Assembly (NCBI GenBank): GCA_020061125.1
Contig: JAGUYV010000453.1
Coordinates: forward strand, 1 to 6,197
Source: a bacterium
Lineage (GTDB): Bacteria > UBP15 > UBA6099 > DSWB01
Direction of reading: 5' to 3'
Length of the DNA stretch: 6,197 nucleotides
In this document: piece after piece, positions 1-4,989 of the stretch
Layout: every line of letters starts with the position of its first letter
Position numbering within the stretch: position 1 is the first letter of the stretch
Notes under the pieces: generated by a model
What the model was told of the DNA's origin: nothing
The model's database searches: none
What the model saw: only the letters and a program-made list of their open reading frames with translations
Made by a program: the position numbers and the translations under genes

Positions 1-865
1 CCACGACCGCGCGCGCCACGGGCAGCACCTTGTCCCACACGCCCATGGCGTGGCTCGGATCCGCAAGCACGGGCAGGTGCGACTTCTCCTTGATGCTCGG
101 CACCGCGCACAGGTCCAGGGTGTTGCGCGACGCGTCCGAGAATGTGCGGATGCCGCGTTCGGCCAGCACGATGTTTTCGTTGCCCTCGCTCGCGATGTAC
201 TCCGCGCTCATAAGCAGGTCCTTGACCGTGGCGGACATGCCCCGCTTGAGAAGCACGGGCTTGCGCGTCTGGCCCACGATCTTGAGCAGCGAGAAGTTCT
301 GCATGTTGCGCGTGCCGATCTGCAGCATGTCCGCGTAGTCCACGGCCAGTTCCACGGATTTCTCGTCAATGACCTCGGTGACCACGGGCAGGCCGGACGC
401 GTCGCGCGCCGCGGCCAGCAGCTTCAGACCCTCCAGGCCCAGGCCCTGGAACGAATACGGCGAAGTGCGCGGCTTGAACGCGCCCCCGCGCAGCACCGCA
501 GCCCCGTTCCTGGCCAGAAACACGGCCGTGGACACGATCTGCTCCTCGTCCTCCACCGCGCACGGCCCGGCCATGATCGTGAGATTCCCGTCCCCGATTG
601 ACACCGGACCCACGCGCACCACGGTGTCGTCCGGGTGGAACTCGCGCCCCACCAGCTTGTACGGCTTGGTGACATGGATGACCTCGCGCACGCACGGCAG
701 GGCCTCGAACGGGCCGCCGTCCACCTGCCGGTCGTTGCCCAGCACGCACACGGCCGTGCGCACCGCGCCGGGCATGGCGTGCGGCCGGAACCCCATGGCC
801 CGCACCATGTCCTCCACGGTTTTGACATCGGCCTCCGTGGCCGAGTTGCGCATCACGATCAGCAT
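1..865 (-). CDS. aroF: 3-deoxy-7-phosphoheptulonate synthase (DAHP synthase), C-terminus cut by window edge
   Basis: This enzyme condenses phosphoenolpyruvate and erythrose 4-phosphate to DAHP, the first step of the cytosolic shikimate pathway to aromatic amino acids. The reverse strand reads 288 codons without a stop, out of about 338 usual for the family. Residues 1-66 form the ferredoxin-like regulatory domain that mediates Tyr/Phe feedback in the Thermotoga enzyme. The barrel then shows REFHPDDTV (74-82), AGPC with metal-ligand Cys102, KPRTSPYSFQG (131-141), QIGTRNMQNF (182-191), LLKRG (205-209), ERGIRTF (236-242) and DPSH with metal-ligand His272. From memory, Cys102 and His272 are also the Thermotoga ligand positions. 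The last two ligands (Glu, Asp) would lie beyond the window. I chose ATG 865 because MLIVM aligns with the family N-terminus. An in-frame ATG at 916 adds 17 unrelated residues and falls at the predicted transcription start. No good Shine-Dalgarno is visible; GGTGGG lies just upstream. The family call is very secure. Confidence 0.96.
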   Translation of the reverse strand, partial: MLIVMRNSATEADVKTVEDMVRAMGFRPHAMPGAVRTAVCVLGNDRQVDGGPFEALPCVREVIHVTKPYKLVGREFHPDDTVVRVGPVSIGDGNLTIMAGPCAVEDEEQIVSTAVFLARNGAAVLRGGAFKPRTSPYSFQGLGLEGLKLLAAARDASGLPVVTEVIDEKSVELAVDYADMLQIGTRNMQNFSLLKIVGQTRKPVLLKRGMSATVKDLLMSAEYIASEGNENIVLAERGIRTFSDASRNTLDLCAVPSIKEKSHLPVLADPSHAMGVWDKVLPVARAVV

Positions 866-919
866 GGGACCCACCGCCTTGTTCCGGAACTTGAACACGC
901 GCGGCGCACCGCGCATTCA

Positions 920-941
920 CAGCATAGAAAATTTCATGCTG
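920..941. promoter_or_regulatory. Inverted repeat CAGCAT-N10-ATGCTG, candidate operator
   Basis: Perfect 6-bp arms (920-925 and 936-941) flank a 10-bp AT-rich centre (agaaaatttc), giving a 22-bp dyad typical in size of a dimeric repressor site. It covers the predicted -10 and most of the spacer of the aroF promoter. It lies about 40 bp upstream of the predicted -10 of the divergent GH4 gene, so one regulator could affect both. No regulator gene is in the window. The operator role is inferred. Confidence 0.35.
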
Positions 942-949
942 CCCCGCAA
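921..949 (-). promoter_or_regulatory. Predicted sigma70-type promoter of aroF
   Basis: On the minus strand, TTGCGG (949-944) lies exactly 17 bp before TATGCT (926-921). These match the -35 and -10 consensus at 4 of 6 positions each. Transcription would begin near 913-915, giving a leader of about 50 nt before ATG 865 and ruling out ATG 916 as the main start. The prediction rests only on hexamer match and spacing. Confidence 0.5.
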
Positions 950-958
950 GGCGGCGCG

Positions 959-987
959 TTCCCCCGCCGCGCATTTCCGTATATGAT
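959..987 (+). promoter_or_regulatory. Predicted promoter of the GH4 gene
   Basis: TATGAT (982-987) matches the -10 consensus at 5 of 6 positions. At 17-bp spacing the -35 position holds only TTCCCC (959-964), which is weak, so activation by a regulator is possible. Transcription would start near 994, leaving a leader of about 30 nt. That leader contains GGAGG at 1013-1017, 6 nt before ATG 1024. Confidence 0.4.
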
Positions 988-1023
988 CGTGATGGATGCA
1001 GAATCAGAAACCGGAGGCCACGC

Positions 1024-2322
1024 ATGAATGACCGGGGGCGGATTAAGATAGCGCTGATCGGCGCGGGCGGCGCAACATTCGGGTCGCTGACATGTTACGA
1101 GGCGGTGCGCGCCCAGGGGCTGCGGGGCGGCGAGTTGATGCTGATTGACATCAATGCGGAGACCCTTGAGCGCACGCGCGCGGCCGCGGAGCGCATGAAC
1201 CGCGCCCTGGGCGAGCCTCTGGCAATCTCCGCGGACACGGACACGGCGCGCGGCATCCAGGGCGCGGATTTCATCGTGCTGTCCGTTGAGGCGGGCCGCT
1301 GGAAATACTGGCGGCAGGATCTGGAAGTGCCGTGCAAACACGGGTCCATGCAGGACATGGGCGAGTGCGGCGGCCCCGGCGGGCTGTTCCACGCCCTGCG
1401 TACGATTCCCCTGGCCCTGTCCGTGTGCCGCATCATCGAGGAACACGCGCCGGGCGCACTGCTCATCAATGTGACCAACCCCCTGCCCCGCGTGACCCTG
1501 GCCATCCAGCGCGCCACAAAGCTGCGCTGCATCGGCGACTGCCCCGAGTTCCGGCTCGCGCAGCCGCGCCTGGCCCTGGGGCTGATGGCGCCCATGAGCA
1601 ATCTGCGCGCCACGGCCTGGGGCCTGAACCATTTCACCTGGTACCACGAAATCACGGCCGCGGACTCGGGCGCGGACCTGTACCCCCGGCTGCGCCGCAA
1701 CGCGCGCCTGTTCCCGTTCCTGCACGGAAAGCTCGCGCGCAAATGCCTGGACGAGTTCGGCCTGTACCCGGTGAGCGCGGACAGCCACATTGGCGAATAC
1801 CTGCCGAGCGCGGGCCGGTCAAGCCGGTCCGTGCTGCCCGAATGGTTCCCCTATCAGCAGTTCTCGGAATTCGAGTGCGGGTGGCGCGTGCGCCTCACCG
1901 AGTGGTACGGGCAGGGCCGCATCAGCCTGCCGCTCGAAAAAATGCCCCGCGCCGTGGAGGGCGCCATGGAACTCGTCGAGGCTCTGGCCACGGGCGCTCA
2001 CAAAGAGTTCGGCGCCGTGAACGCGCGCAATGACGGGCGCATCCCCAACCTGCCGGACTGGGCCGTGGTCGAGACGCCCGCGCAAACACGGAACGGGCAA
2101 CTCGAACCCGCGTCCATGCCGCCCGTGCCCGAACCCCTGGCCGGGGTCATGCAAACACAGTGCGAAATCCAGCGCCTGACCGTGGACGCGGCGCTGAACA
2201 CGGACCCGGAGGCCGCAATCGCGGCGCTGGCCATAGATCCACTGGCCCCGCCCACGGAGCAGGCCTGCCGCGCCGCATTCGAGGAAATGAAATCCCTGCA
2301 GGGCGACGCGTGGGGTTTCTGA
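1024..2322 (+). CDS. Glycoside hydrolase family 4 (NAD-dependent), substrate unknown
   Basis: GH4 enzymes are cytosolic and use NAD+ and a divalent metal to cleave glycosides by an oxidation-elimination mechanism. The 432-aa product has the usual length. It opens with a Rossmann dinucleotide motif GAGGATFG (13-20), with an acidic LIDIN at 40-44. It then shows the family's GGPGGLFHALRTIPLAL (116-132), TNP (151-153), Cys173 and NH at 202-203 (the expected metal ligands Cys and His), a D-x-HIGEYLP segment (253-261), IPNLPDWAVVE (340-350) and a C-terminal IDPLAPP (404-410). The residues after the metal cysteine are Cys-Pro-Glu-Phe. I recall CHSV, CHG, CDMP and CNxP marking galactosidase, glucosidase/glucuronidase and phospho-glycosidase groups, and this matches none. 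No sugar transporter or PTS gene is adjacent. The start is supported by GGAGG 6 nt upstream. The family is secure; substrate and even retention of hydrolase activity are not. Confidence 0.88.
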   Translation: MNDRGRIKIALIGAGGATFGSLTCYEAVRAQGLRGGELMLIDINAETLERTRAAAERMNRALGEPLAISADTDTARGIQGADFIVLSVEAGRWKYWRQDLEVPCKHGSMQDMGECGGPGGLFHALRTIPLALSVCRIIEEHAPGALLINVTNPLPRVTLAIQRATKLRCIGDCPEFRLAQPRLALGLMAPMSNLRATAWGLNHFTWYHEITAADSGADLYPRLRRNARLFPFLHGKLARKCLDEFGLYPVSADSHIGEYLPSAGRSSRSVLPEWFPYQQFSEFECGWRVRLTEWYGQGRISLPLEKMPRAVEGAMELVEALATGAHKEFGAVNARNDGRIPNLPDWAVVETPAQTRNGQLEPASMPPVPEPLAGVMQTQCEIQRLTVDAALNTDPEAAIAALAIDPLAPPTEQACRAAFEEMKSLQGDAWGF

Positions 2323-2324
2323 CC

Positions 2325-2364
2325 AGCCGTTTTCCCGCGCGTCCTGCGATACGGCTCCTGTTTT
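2325..2364 (+). terminator. Weak terminator-like hairpin after the GH4 gene
   Basis: AGCCGT (2325-2330) and ACGGCT (2351-2356) form a perfect 6-bp stem starting 3 nt after the GH4 stop codon. A loop of 20 nt separates them and TTTT follows at 2361-2364. The large loop and short, displaced T-run make this a poor intrinsic terminator. It is listed because nothing better lies between this gene and the next promoter. Confidence 0.25.
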
Positions 2365-2383
2365 GCAAATCCCCTTGGTGAAG

Positions 2384-2413
2384 ATTCGCTTTCATTCGTG
2401 CGAATTCGTGATC
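2384..2413. repeat. Three phased 10-bp ATTCG-type direct repeats
   Basis: Three consecutive 10-bp units, attcgctttc, attcgtgcga and attcgtgatc, share ATTCG at exactly one helical-turn spacing; the last two share ATTCGTG. They are followed by a pyrimidine stretch with a six-T run (2418-2423). The block lies between the GH4 stop and the promoter of the next operon, some 55 bp upstream of its -10. It could be stacked binding sites on one DNA face or a dispersed intergenic element. Function is unknown. Confidence 0.55.
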
Positions 2414-2446
2414 CGCATTTTTTCCTTTCCCGCGCCCGCGCGCCCG

Positions 2447-2475
2447 TATGCAATTGCGCGGCCTCATGCTATAAT
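2447..2475 (+). promoter_or_regulatory. Strong predicted promoter of the SDR/acyltransferase operon (extended -10)
   Basis: TATAAT at 2470-2475 is a perfect -10 box and is preceded by TGC (2467-2469), an extended -10. The -35 position at 17-bp spacing is TATGCA (2447-2452), only 3 of 6, which an extended -10 can compensate. An 8-bp palindrome, GCAATTGC (2450-2457), overlaps the -35 area. Transcription would start near 2482, giving a leader of about 53 nt. Confidence 0.6.
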
Positions 2476-2520
2476 TCCGGCATCCGAAAGACTGGAAACG
2501 CGGCGCGCGACTGGCTGCGG

Positions 2521-2526
2521 GGAGGG
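2521..2526 (+). promoter_or_regulatory. Shine-Dalgarno site GGAGGG that decides the SDR start
   Basis: GGAGGG lies 8 nt before ATG 2535, an ideal distance. It lies only 2 nt before the alternative in-frame TTG at 2529, which is too close. The SDR gene therefore starts at 2535. Confidence 0.75.
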
Positions 2527-2534
2527 ACTTGCTT

Positions 2535-3437
2535 ATGCGCATCATGATCACCGGCGCGTCCGGATACTTCGGCCAACTGCTCGCCCAGCGCCTGCGGGAC
2601 GACCTGGGCGCGGACACGGAAATCATCGGCATTGACATCCGCGAGGCAGAGGACACGCCCCAGGAAATGCGGTTCCTGGAGGGCGACACGCGCAAGAAAC
2701 GCATCGAGGACATTTTCAAGGTGCAGGACCAGATTGACACGGTCATCCACCTGGCGCGGGACGCCACCCCGGGCCTGCCCAGCGACAAGTCCATGATGAC
2801 CAATGTGTACGGCACGGCCCACATGCTCGAGCTGGCCCTCAAGTACAAGGTCAAGCAGTTCATCTTCCCCAGCGCGAGCATCGTGTACGGCGCGCACCGC
2901 GACAACCCCGCGCTCATCCACGAGTGCCACCCCCTGCTCGGCAACCGCGATGTGTCCAACATCCGTGACCGCGTCGAGGCCGACATGATCTGCCAGTCCT
3001 TTTCCAACAACACGAGAATGAAAGTCGTGATTCTGCGGATCGTGCCCATCTGGCGCGCCCAGGGCAACGGCATGCTCCAGCGCTACATGAAGCACGACCT
3101 GGTTCCCACGCTCATGGGCTACGACCCCATGTTCCAGATCATCTACGAGGAGGAAGTGCTTGAAGCCTTCAGCCTCACCGTGCGCAACCCCAAAGCCTTC
3201 GGCGCCTACAACATCCGCGGCCGCGTGTTCATGCCCCTGTCCAAAGTCATCAAGGAACTCGGCAAAACGCCCCTGCCCCTGCCCGAGCCGCTGGTGCACA
3301 AAAAGGGCCAGTTCCGCTGGTCCGAAAATGTGCGCTTCGATTTCAATTACCTCAAATACCCGTTCTGCGTGGACGGGGACCGCGCCAGGCGCGAACTCAA
3401 GTACCGGCCCGAGGAAATCACCATCACCCGCGTGTGA
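2535..3437 (+). CDS. Extended SDR protein, NAD-dependent epimerase/dehydratase-like, with altered catalytic dyad
   Basis: The product has 300 residues and looks cytosolic. It carries the Rossmann motif TGASGYFG (6-13), an acidic end to the second strand (IGIDIRE, 31-37), EGD (49-51) typical of cofactor-adenine binding, VIHLA (70-74), N90 in TNVYGT, and FPSASIVYG (111-119), the usual strand with the catalytic Ser region. The place where Tyr-x3-Lys is expected reads NIRDR (142-146), so the canonical proton-relay Tyr and Lys appear absent. LRIVPIW (167-173) and YNIRG (225-229) match later family motifs. The gene is followed after 21 bp by an acyltransferase, clearly in one operon. Such SDR plus acyltransferase pairs occur, as I recall, in mycobacteria (Rv0501 galE2 next to Rv0502). 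The substrate is unknown: a lipid-linked sugar or ketone is possible, and so is a binding role without redox turnover. The fold call is secure, the reaction is not. Confidence 0.85.
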   Translation: MRIMITGASGYFGQLLAQRLRDDLGADTEIIGIDIREAEDTPQEMRFLEGDTRKKRIEDIFKVQDQIDTVIHLARDATPGLPSDKSMMTNVYGTAHMLELALKYKVKQFIFPSASIVYGAHRDNPALIHECHPLLGNRDVSNIRDRVEADMICQSFSNNTRMKVVILRIVPIWRAQGNGMLQRYMKHDLVPTLMGYDPMFQIIYEEEVLEAFSLTVRNPKAFGAYNIRGRVFMPLSKVIKELGKTPLPLPEPLVHKKGQFRWSENVRFDFNYLKYPFCVDGDRARRELKYRPEEITITRV

Positions 3438-3458
3438 CCCGCGCACGGAGCGTCTCTT

Positions 3459-4310
3459 ATGAGCGACTACAAGGATCTCAAGCACAAGCACTTTTTCGAC
3501 GGCACGGCCGAGGCGTTCATGAAAGACCTGCTGCTGCGTTCGGACGCGGGCATGCAGGACGGCCAGTACGACATGATCGGCGGCGACATCAACGCCACCG
3601 CCAAAACCATGTCGTTTTTCCTTTGGTTTTATAAATTCTACTTCCGCGTGGAAGTGCATGGCGTGGAGAACATCCCGCAGGACGGGCCCGGCCTCATCGT
3701 GTCCAACCACGCGCCCATCTTCCCGTTCGACGCCACGCAGATCGCGCTCGCCTGCCTGCTCGAACCCGAGAAGCCCCGCTATGTGCGCACCATCGTGAAC
3801 CGCGCCATCGCCGACATCCCTTTCTTCTCCACGCTCATGTCCCGCACCGGTCAGGTCATCGGCTGCGACGACAATGTGCGCCGCGTGTTTGAGAACCAGA
3901 ACCTGATCGTAGTGTTCCCCACGGGCGCCGAGGGCGACATGAACACCATCTTCAACAAGTACCAGGTGCATGAATTCGCCGTGGGTTTCATGGAATACGC
4001 TCTGCGGTTCCGCACGCCCGTGACGCCCACCTGTGTGACGGGGTCCGAGGAAGCCGCGCTCACCCTGGGCAAAATCAACACCAACCTGGCCGGTTTCAAG
4101 CACATTCCGATCACGCCCATCTTCCCCTGGCTCGGCCCCCTGGGGTTCATCCCCTTCCCCAGCAAGTTCCGCATCTATTTCGACCCGCAGATTGATTACC
4201 ACACCGAACACCGCGAGGAACGCGACAACCCCGAGAAAGTGCGCGAACTCGTGGAGGGCCTGCGCCAGCACATCCAGCACATGCTCGATTCCGCACTGGG
4301 CCGGAAATGA
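3459..4310 (+). CDS. Lysophospholipid-type acyltransferase (LPLAT, MGAT-like class)
   Basis: This 283-aa protein belongs to the PlsC/LPLAT superfamily, which transfers acyl groups from acyl-CoA or acyl-ACP to a hydroxyl on a lipid at the inner membrane face. The aromatic stretch SFFLWFYKFYF (52-62) precedes VEVHGVENIP and could anchor the protein in the membrane interface; no clear full membrane helix is seen. Motif 1 is NHAPIFPFD (83-91): His84 and Asp91 are six residues apart instead of the textbook four, as I recall for the MGAT-like branch. Motif 2 is FPTGAEG (153-159), where Thr replaces the common Glu of FPEG. Further hallmarks are GSEEA (195-199) and PITPIFPWLGPLG (217-229) with FPSKF (233-237). 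ATG 3459 has ACGGAG 8 nt upstream. It shares an operon with the upstream SDR. The acceptor lipid cannot be read from sequence. No terminator is seen after it. Confidence 0.87.
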   Translation: MSDYKDLKHKHFFDGTAEAFMKDLLLRSDAGMQDGQYDMIGGDINATAKTMSFFLWFYKFYFRVEVHGVENIPQDGPGLIVSNHAPIFPFDATQIALACLLEPEKPRYVRTIVNRAIADIPFFSTLMSRTGQVIGCDDNVRRVFENQNLIVVFPTGAEGDMNTIFNKYQVHEFAVGFMEYALRFRTPVTPTCVTGSEEAALTLGKINTNLAGFKHIPITPIFPWLGPLGFIPFPSKFRIYFDPQIDYHTEHREERDNPEKVRELVEGLRQHIQHMLDSALGRK

Positions 4311-4338
4311 TTTTCCGCTATACCCGTGTTTCCAAAGA

Positions 4339-4358
4339 GCATTGCGCAGAAACAATGC
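4339..4358. promoter_or_regulatory. Inverted repeat GCATTG-N8-CAATGC, candidate operator
   Basis: Perfect 6-bp arms (4339-4344 and 4353-4358) enclose 8 bp, giving a 20-bp dyad that covers the predicted -35 and part of the spacer of the lipoprotein promoter. The position fits a repressor site. It is not followed by a T-run, so it is unlikely to terminate the upstream operon. Both this and the dyad at 920-941 contain GCAT...ATGC, but with different internal spacing (N12 against N10). Confidence 0.33.
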
Positions 4359-4372
4359 AAATCTGGTACAAT
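4342..4372 (+). promoter_or_regulatory. Predicted promoter of the lipoprotein gene (extended -10)
   Basis: TACAAT (4367-4372), 5 of 6 to consensus, is preceded directly by TGG (4364-4366), an extended -10. TTGCGC (4342-4347) is a possible -35 but lies 19 bp upstream, slightly far. Transcription would start near 4379-4380, about 32 nt before ATG 4412. This suggests the lipoprotein can be expressed apart from the upstream operon. Confidence 0.5.
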
Positions 4373-4411
4373 GGAGAAAAACCAGACTCTGCATAAAGGT
4401 GGCGATGCGTC

Positions 4412-4807
4412 ATGAAACGCGCTTTTCCGGTGATACTGATAGCCGTGTGCGCGCTTGCGGGTTGCGCGCGCATCAAGCAGTTCGCGGACCCGCCCGCGGC
4501 CAAGTTCTACAGGGACTACCGCCGCGGCGTGGTGCAGGAAGATGTGCGCAACTACATGGAACTGATAAACCACAATTTCGTGGATTACAACCTGGATGTG
4601 ATCAGCGCCGAGGAGGAAAACGCGGTGTACTACATCCAGGCGTCCGAAACCGTGCGCTGGATGCCGCCCAACGCCGCGGGCATCAATTTCGCGACCATTG
4701 TCACGCGCGAGTTGTCCGCCGTGGTCGAGGAAATTGACGGCGAATGGCAGGTGACCGGCGAAACCGTGGAAAGCGAAAACATCAGCACCTACGACCAGAG
4801 GCAGTAG
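4412..4807 (+). CDS. Small predicted lipoprotein, possibly NTF2-like fold
   Basis: I do not recognise a named family. The 131-aa product starts with a short basic N-terminus (MKR), a hydrophobic core and lipobox LAGC (15-18), so Cys18 should be lipidated, leaving a mature protein of 114 residues. The residue after Cys is Ala rather than Asp, which in enterobacteria favours outer-membrane sorting; that rule may not hold here. The mature part is helix-rich first (DVRNYMELINHNF, 44-56), then strand-like (AVYYIQASETVRW, 71-83; SAVVEEIDGEWQV, 101-113). This alpha-then-beta pattern, with a polar EIDGEWQV hairpin near the end, resembles NTF2/SnoaL-like proteins, but that is only inference. AAAGGTGG at 4395-4402 is the ribosome site, 9 nt before ATG 4412. 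It lies 101 bp after the acyltransferase with its own predicted promoter, so any link to lipid acylation is guilt by position only. Confidence 0.8.
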   Translation: MKRAFPVILIAVCALAGCARIKQFADPPAAKFYRDYRRGVVQEDVRNYMELINHNFVDYNLDVISAEEENAVYYIQASETVRWMPPNAAGINFATIVTRELSAVVEEIDGEWQVTGETVESENISTYDQRQ

Positions 4808-4828
4808 AGGCGCCGGGATTTCCTGTTC

Positions 4829-4862
4829 CAGAATTCACGATGTTATGAATTTGCGGATTCTG
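4829..4862 (+). other. Intergenic stem-loop in a local AT-rich patch
   Basis: CAGAATTC (4829-4836) can pair with GGATTCTG (4855-4862) over 8 bp including one G-U pair, with an 18-nt loop. It begins 21 nt after the lipoprotein stop codon in a patch clearly richer in A/T than its surroundings. No T-run follows, so it is not a classical intrinsic terminator; it could stabilise the mRNA 3' end. The octamer GAATTCAC occurs twice here, at 4831-4838 and 4870-4877. Confidence 0.3.
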
Positions 4863-4908
4863 CCGTGACGAATTCACCCGCGTCTTCACGCCTGATTCCG
4901 GGCCGCAT

Positions 4909-4937
4909 TTGCCGCGCCGGGGCAAGGCTGTCATAAT
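4909..4937 (+). promoter_or_regulatory. Predicted promoter of the DUF3298-rlmI unit (extended -10)
   Basis: TTGCCG (4909-4914) and CATAAT (4932-4937) are separated by exactly 17 bp, and TGT (4929-4931) directly precedes the -10 as an extended element. The hexamers match consensus at 4 and 5 of 6 positions. Transcription would begin near 4944, giving a leader of about 46 nt before ATG 4990. Confidence 0.6.
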
Positions 4938-4975
4938 GGATGCGGCGGGTTGCGGCGCGCGCCGCACTTTCCCGA

Positions 4976-4981
4976 GGGAGG
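4976..4981 (+). promoter_or_regulatory. Shine-Dalgarno site GGGAGG that decides the DUF3298 gene start
   Basis: GGGAGG lies 8 nt before ATG 4990, which opens a convincing signal peptide. The in-frame reading extends back to a TTG at 4909, but that longer version would bury the signal peptide and overlap the predicted promoter, so 4990 is preferred. Confidence 0.8.
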
Positions 4982-4989
4982 CTTGCCCC

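Noticed and set aside
50-601. Plus-strand open frames over the aroF region
   Set aside because: The minus strand encodes an unmistakable DAHP synthase there; the plus-strand translations are Arg/His-rich without domains.
866-916. Extending aroF to the in-frame ATG at 916
   Set aside because: The 17 extra residues do not fit the family N-terminus, no ribosome site precedes that ATG, and the predicted transcription start is at about the same place.
934-1788. Long minus-strand open frames opposite the GH4 gene
   Set aside because: They are low-complexity Arg/Ala/Gln-rich shadows of a well-supported GH4 gene and have no ribosome site or family motif.
2529-2534. TTG 2529 as the SDR start
   Set aside because: It is only 2 nt from the Shine-Dalgarno site, while ATG 2535 is 8 nt away and places the Rossmann motif at the usual distance from the N-terminus.
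2469-4394. A 641-codon open frame on the minus strand, antisense to the SDR and acyltransferase genes
   Set aside because: Its translation is rich in His, Val, Gly and Arg with no recognisable domain, as expected when a GC-rich coding strand is read backwards. The plus-strand genes over the same bases have clear family motifs and ribosome sites.
4192-4737. A 181-codon plus-strand frame bridging the acyltransferase end and the lipoprotein
   Set aside because: It is out of frame with both real genes, has no ribosome site and its product is Arg/Gly-rich with no domain.
4831-4877. The two GAATTCAC copies as a degenerate version of the phased ATTCG repeat on the other strand
   Set aside because: The GAAT-containing units are 16 and 23 bp apart rather than 10, so the similarity rests mostly on short AT-rich words.
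4909-4989. N-terminal extension of the DUF3298-type protein back to TTG 4909
   Set aside because: It would precede a good signal peptide with 27 charged or cysteine-containing residues and overlap the predicted promoter; GGGAGG supports ATG 4990.
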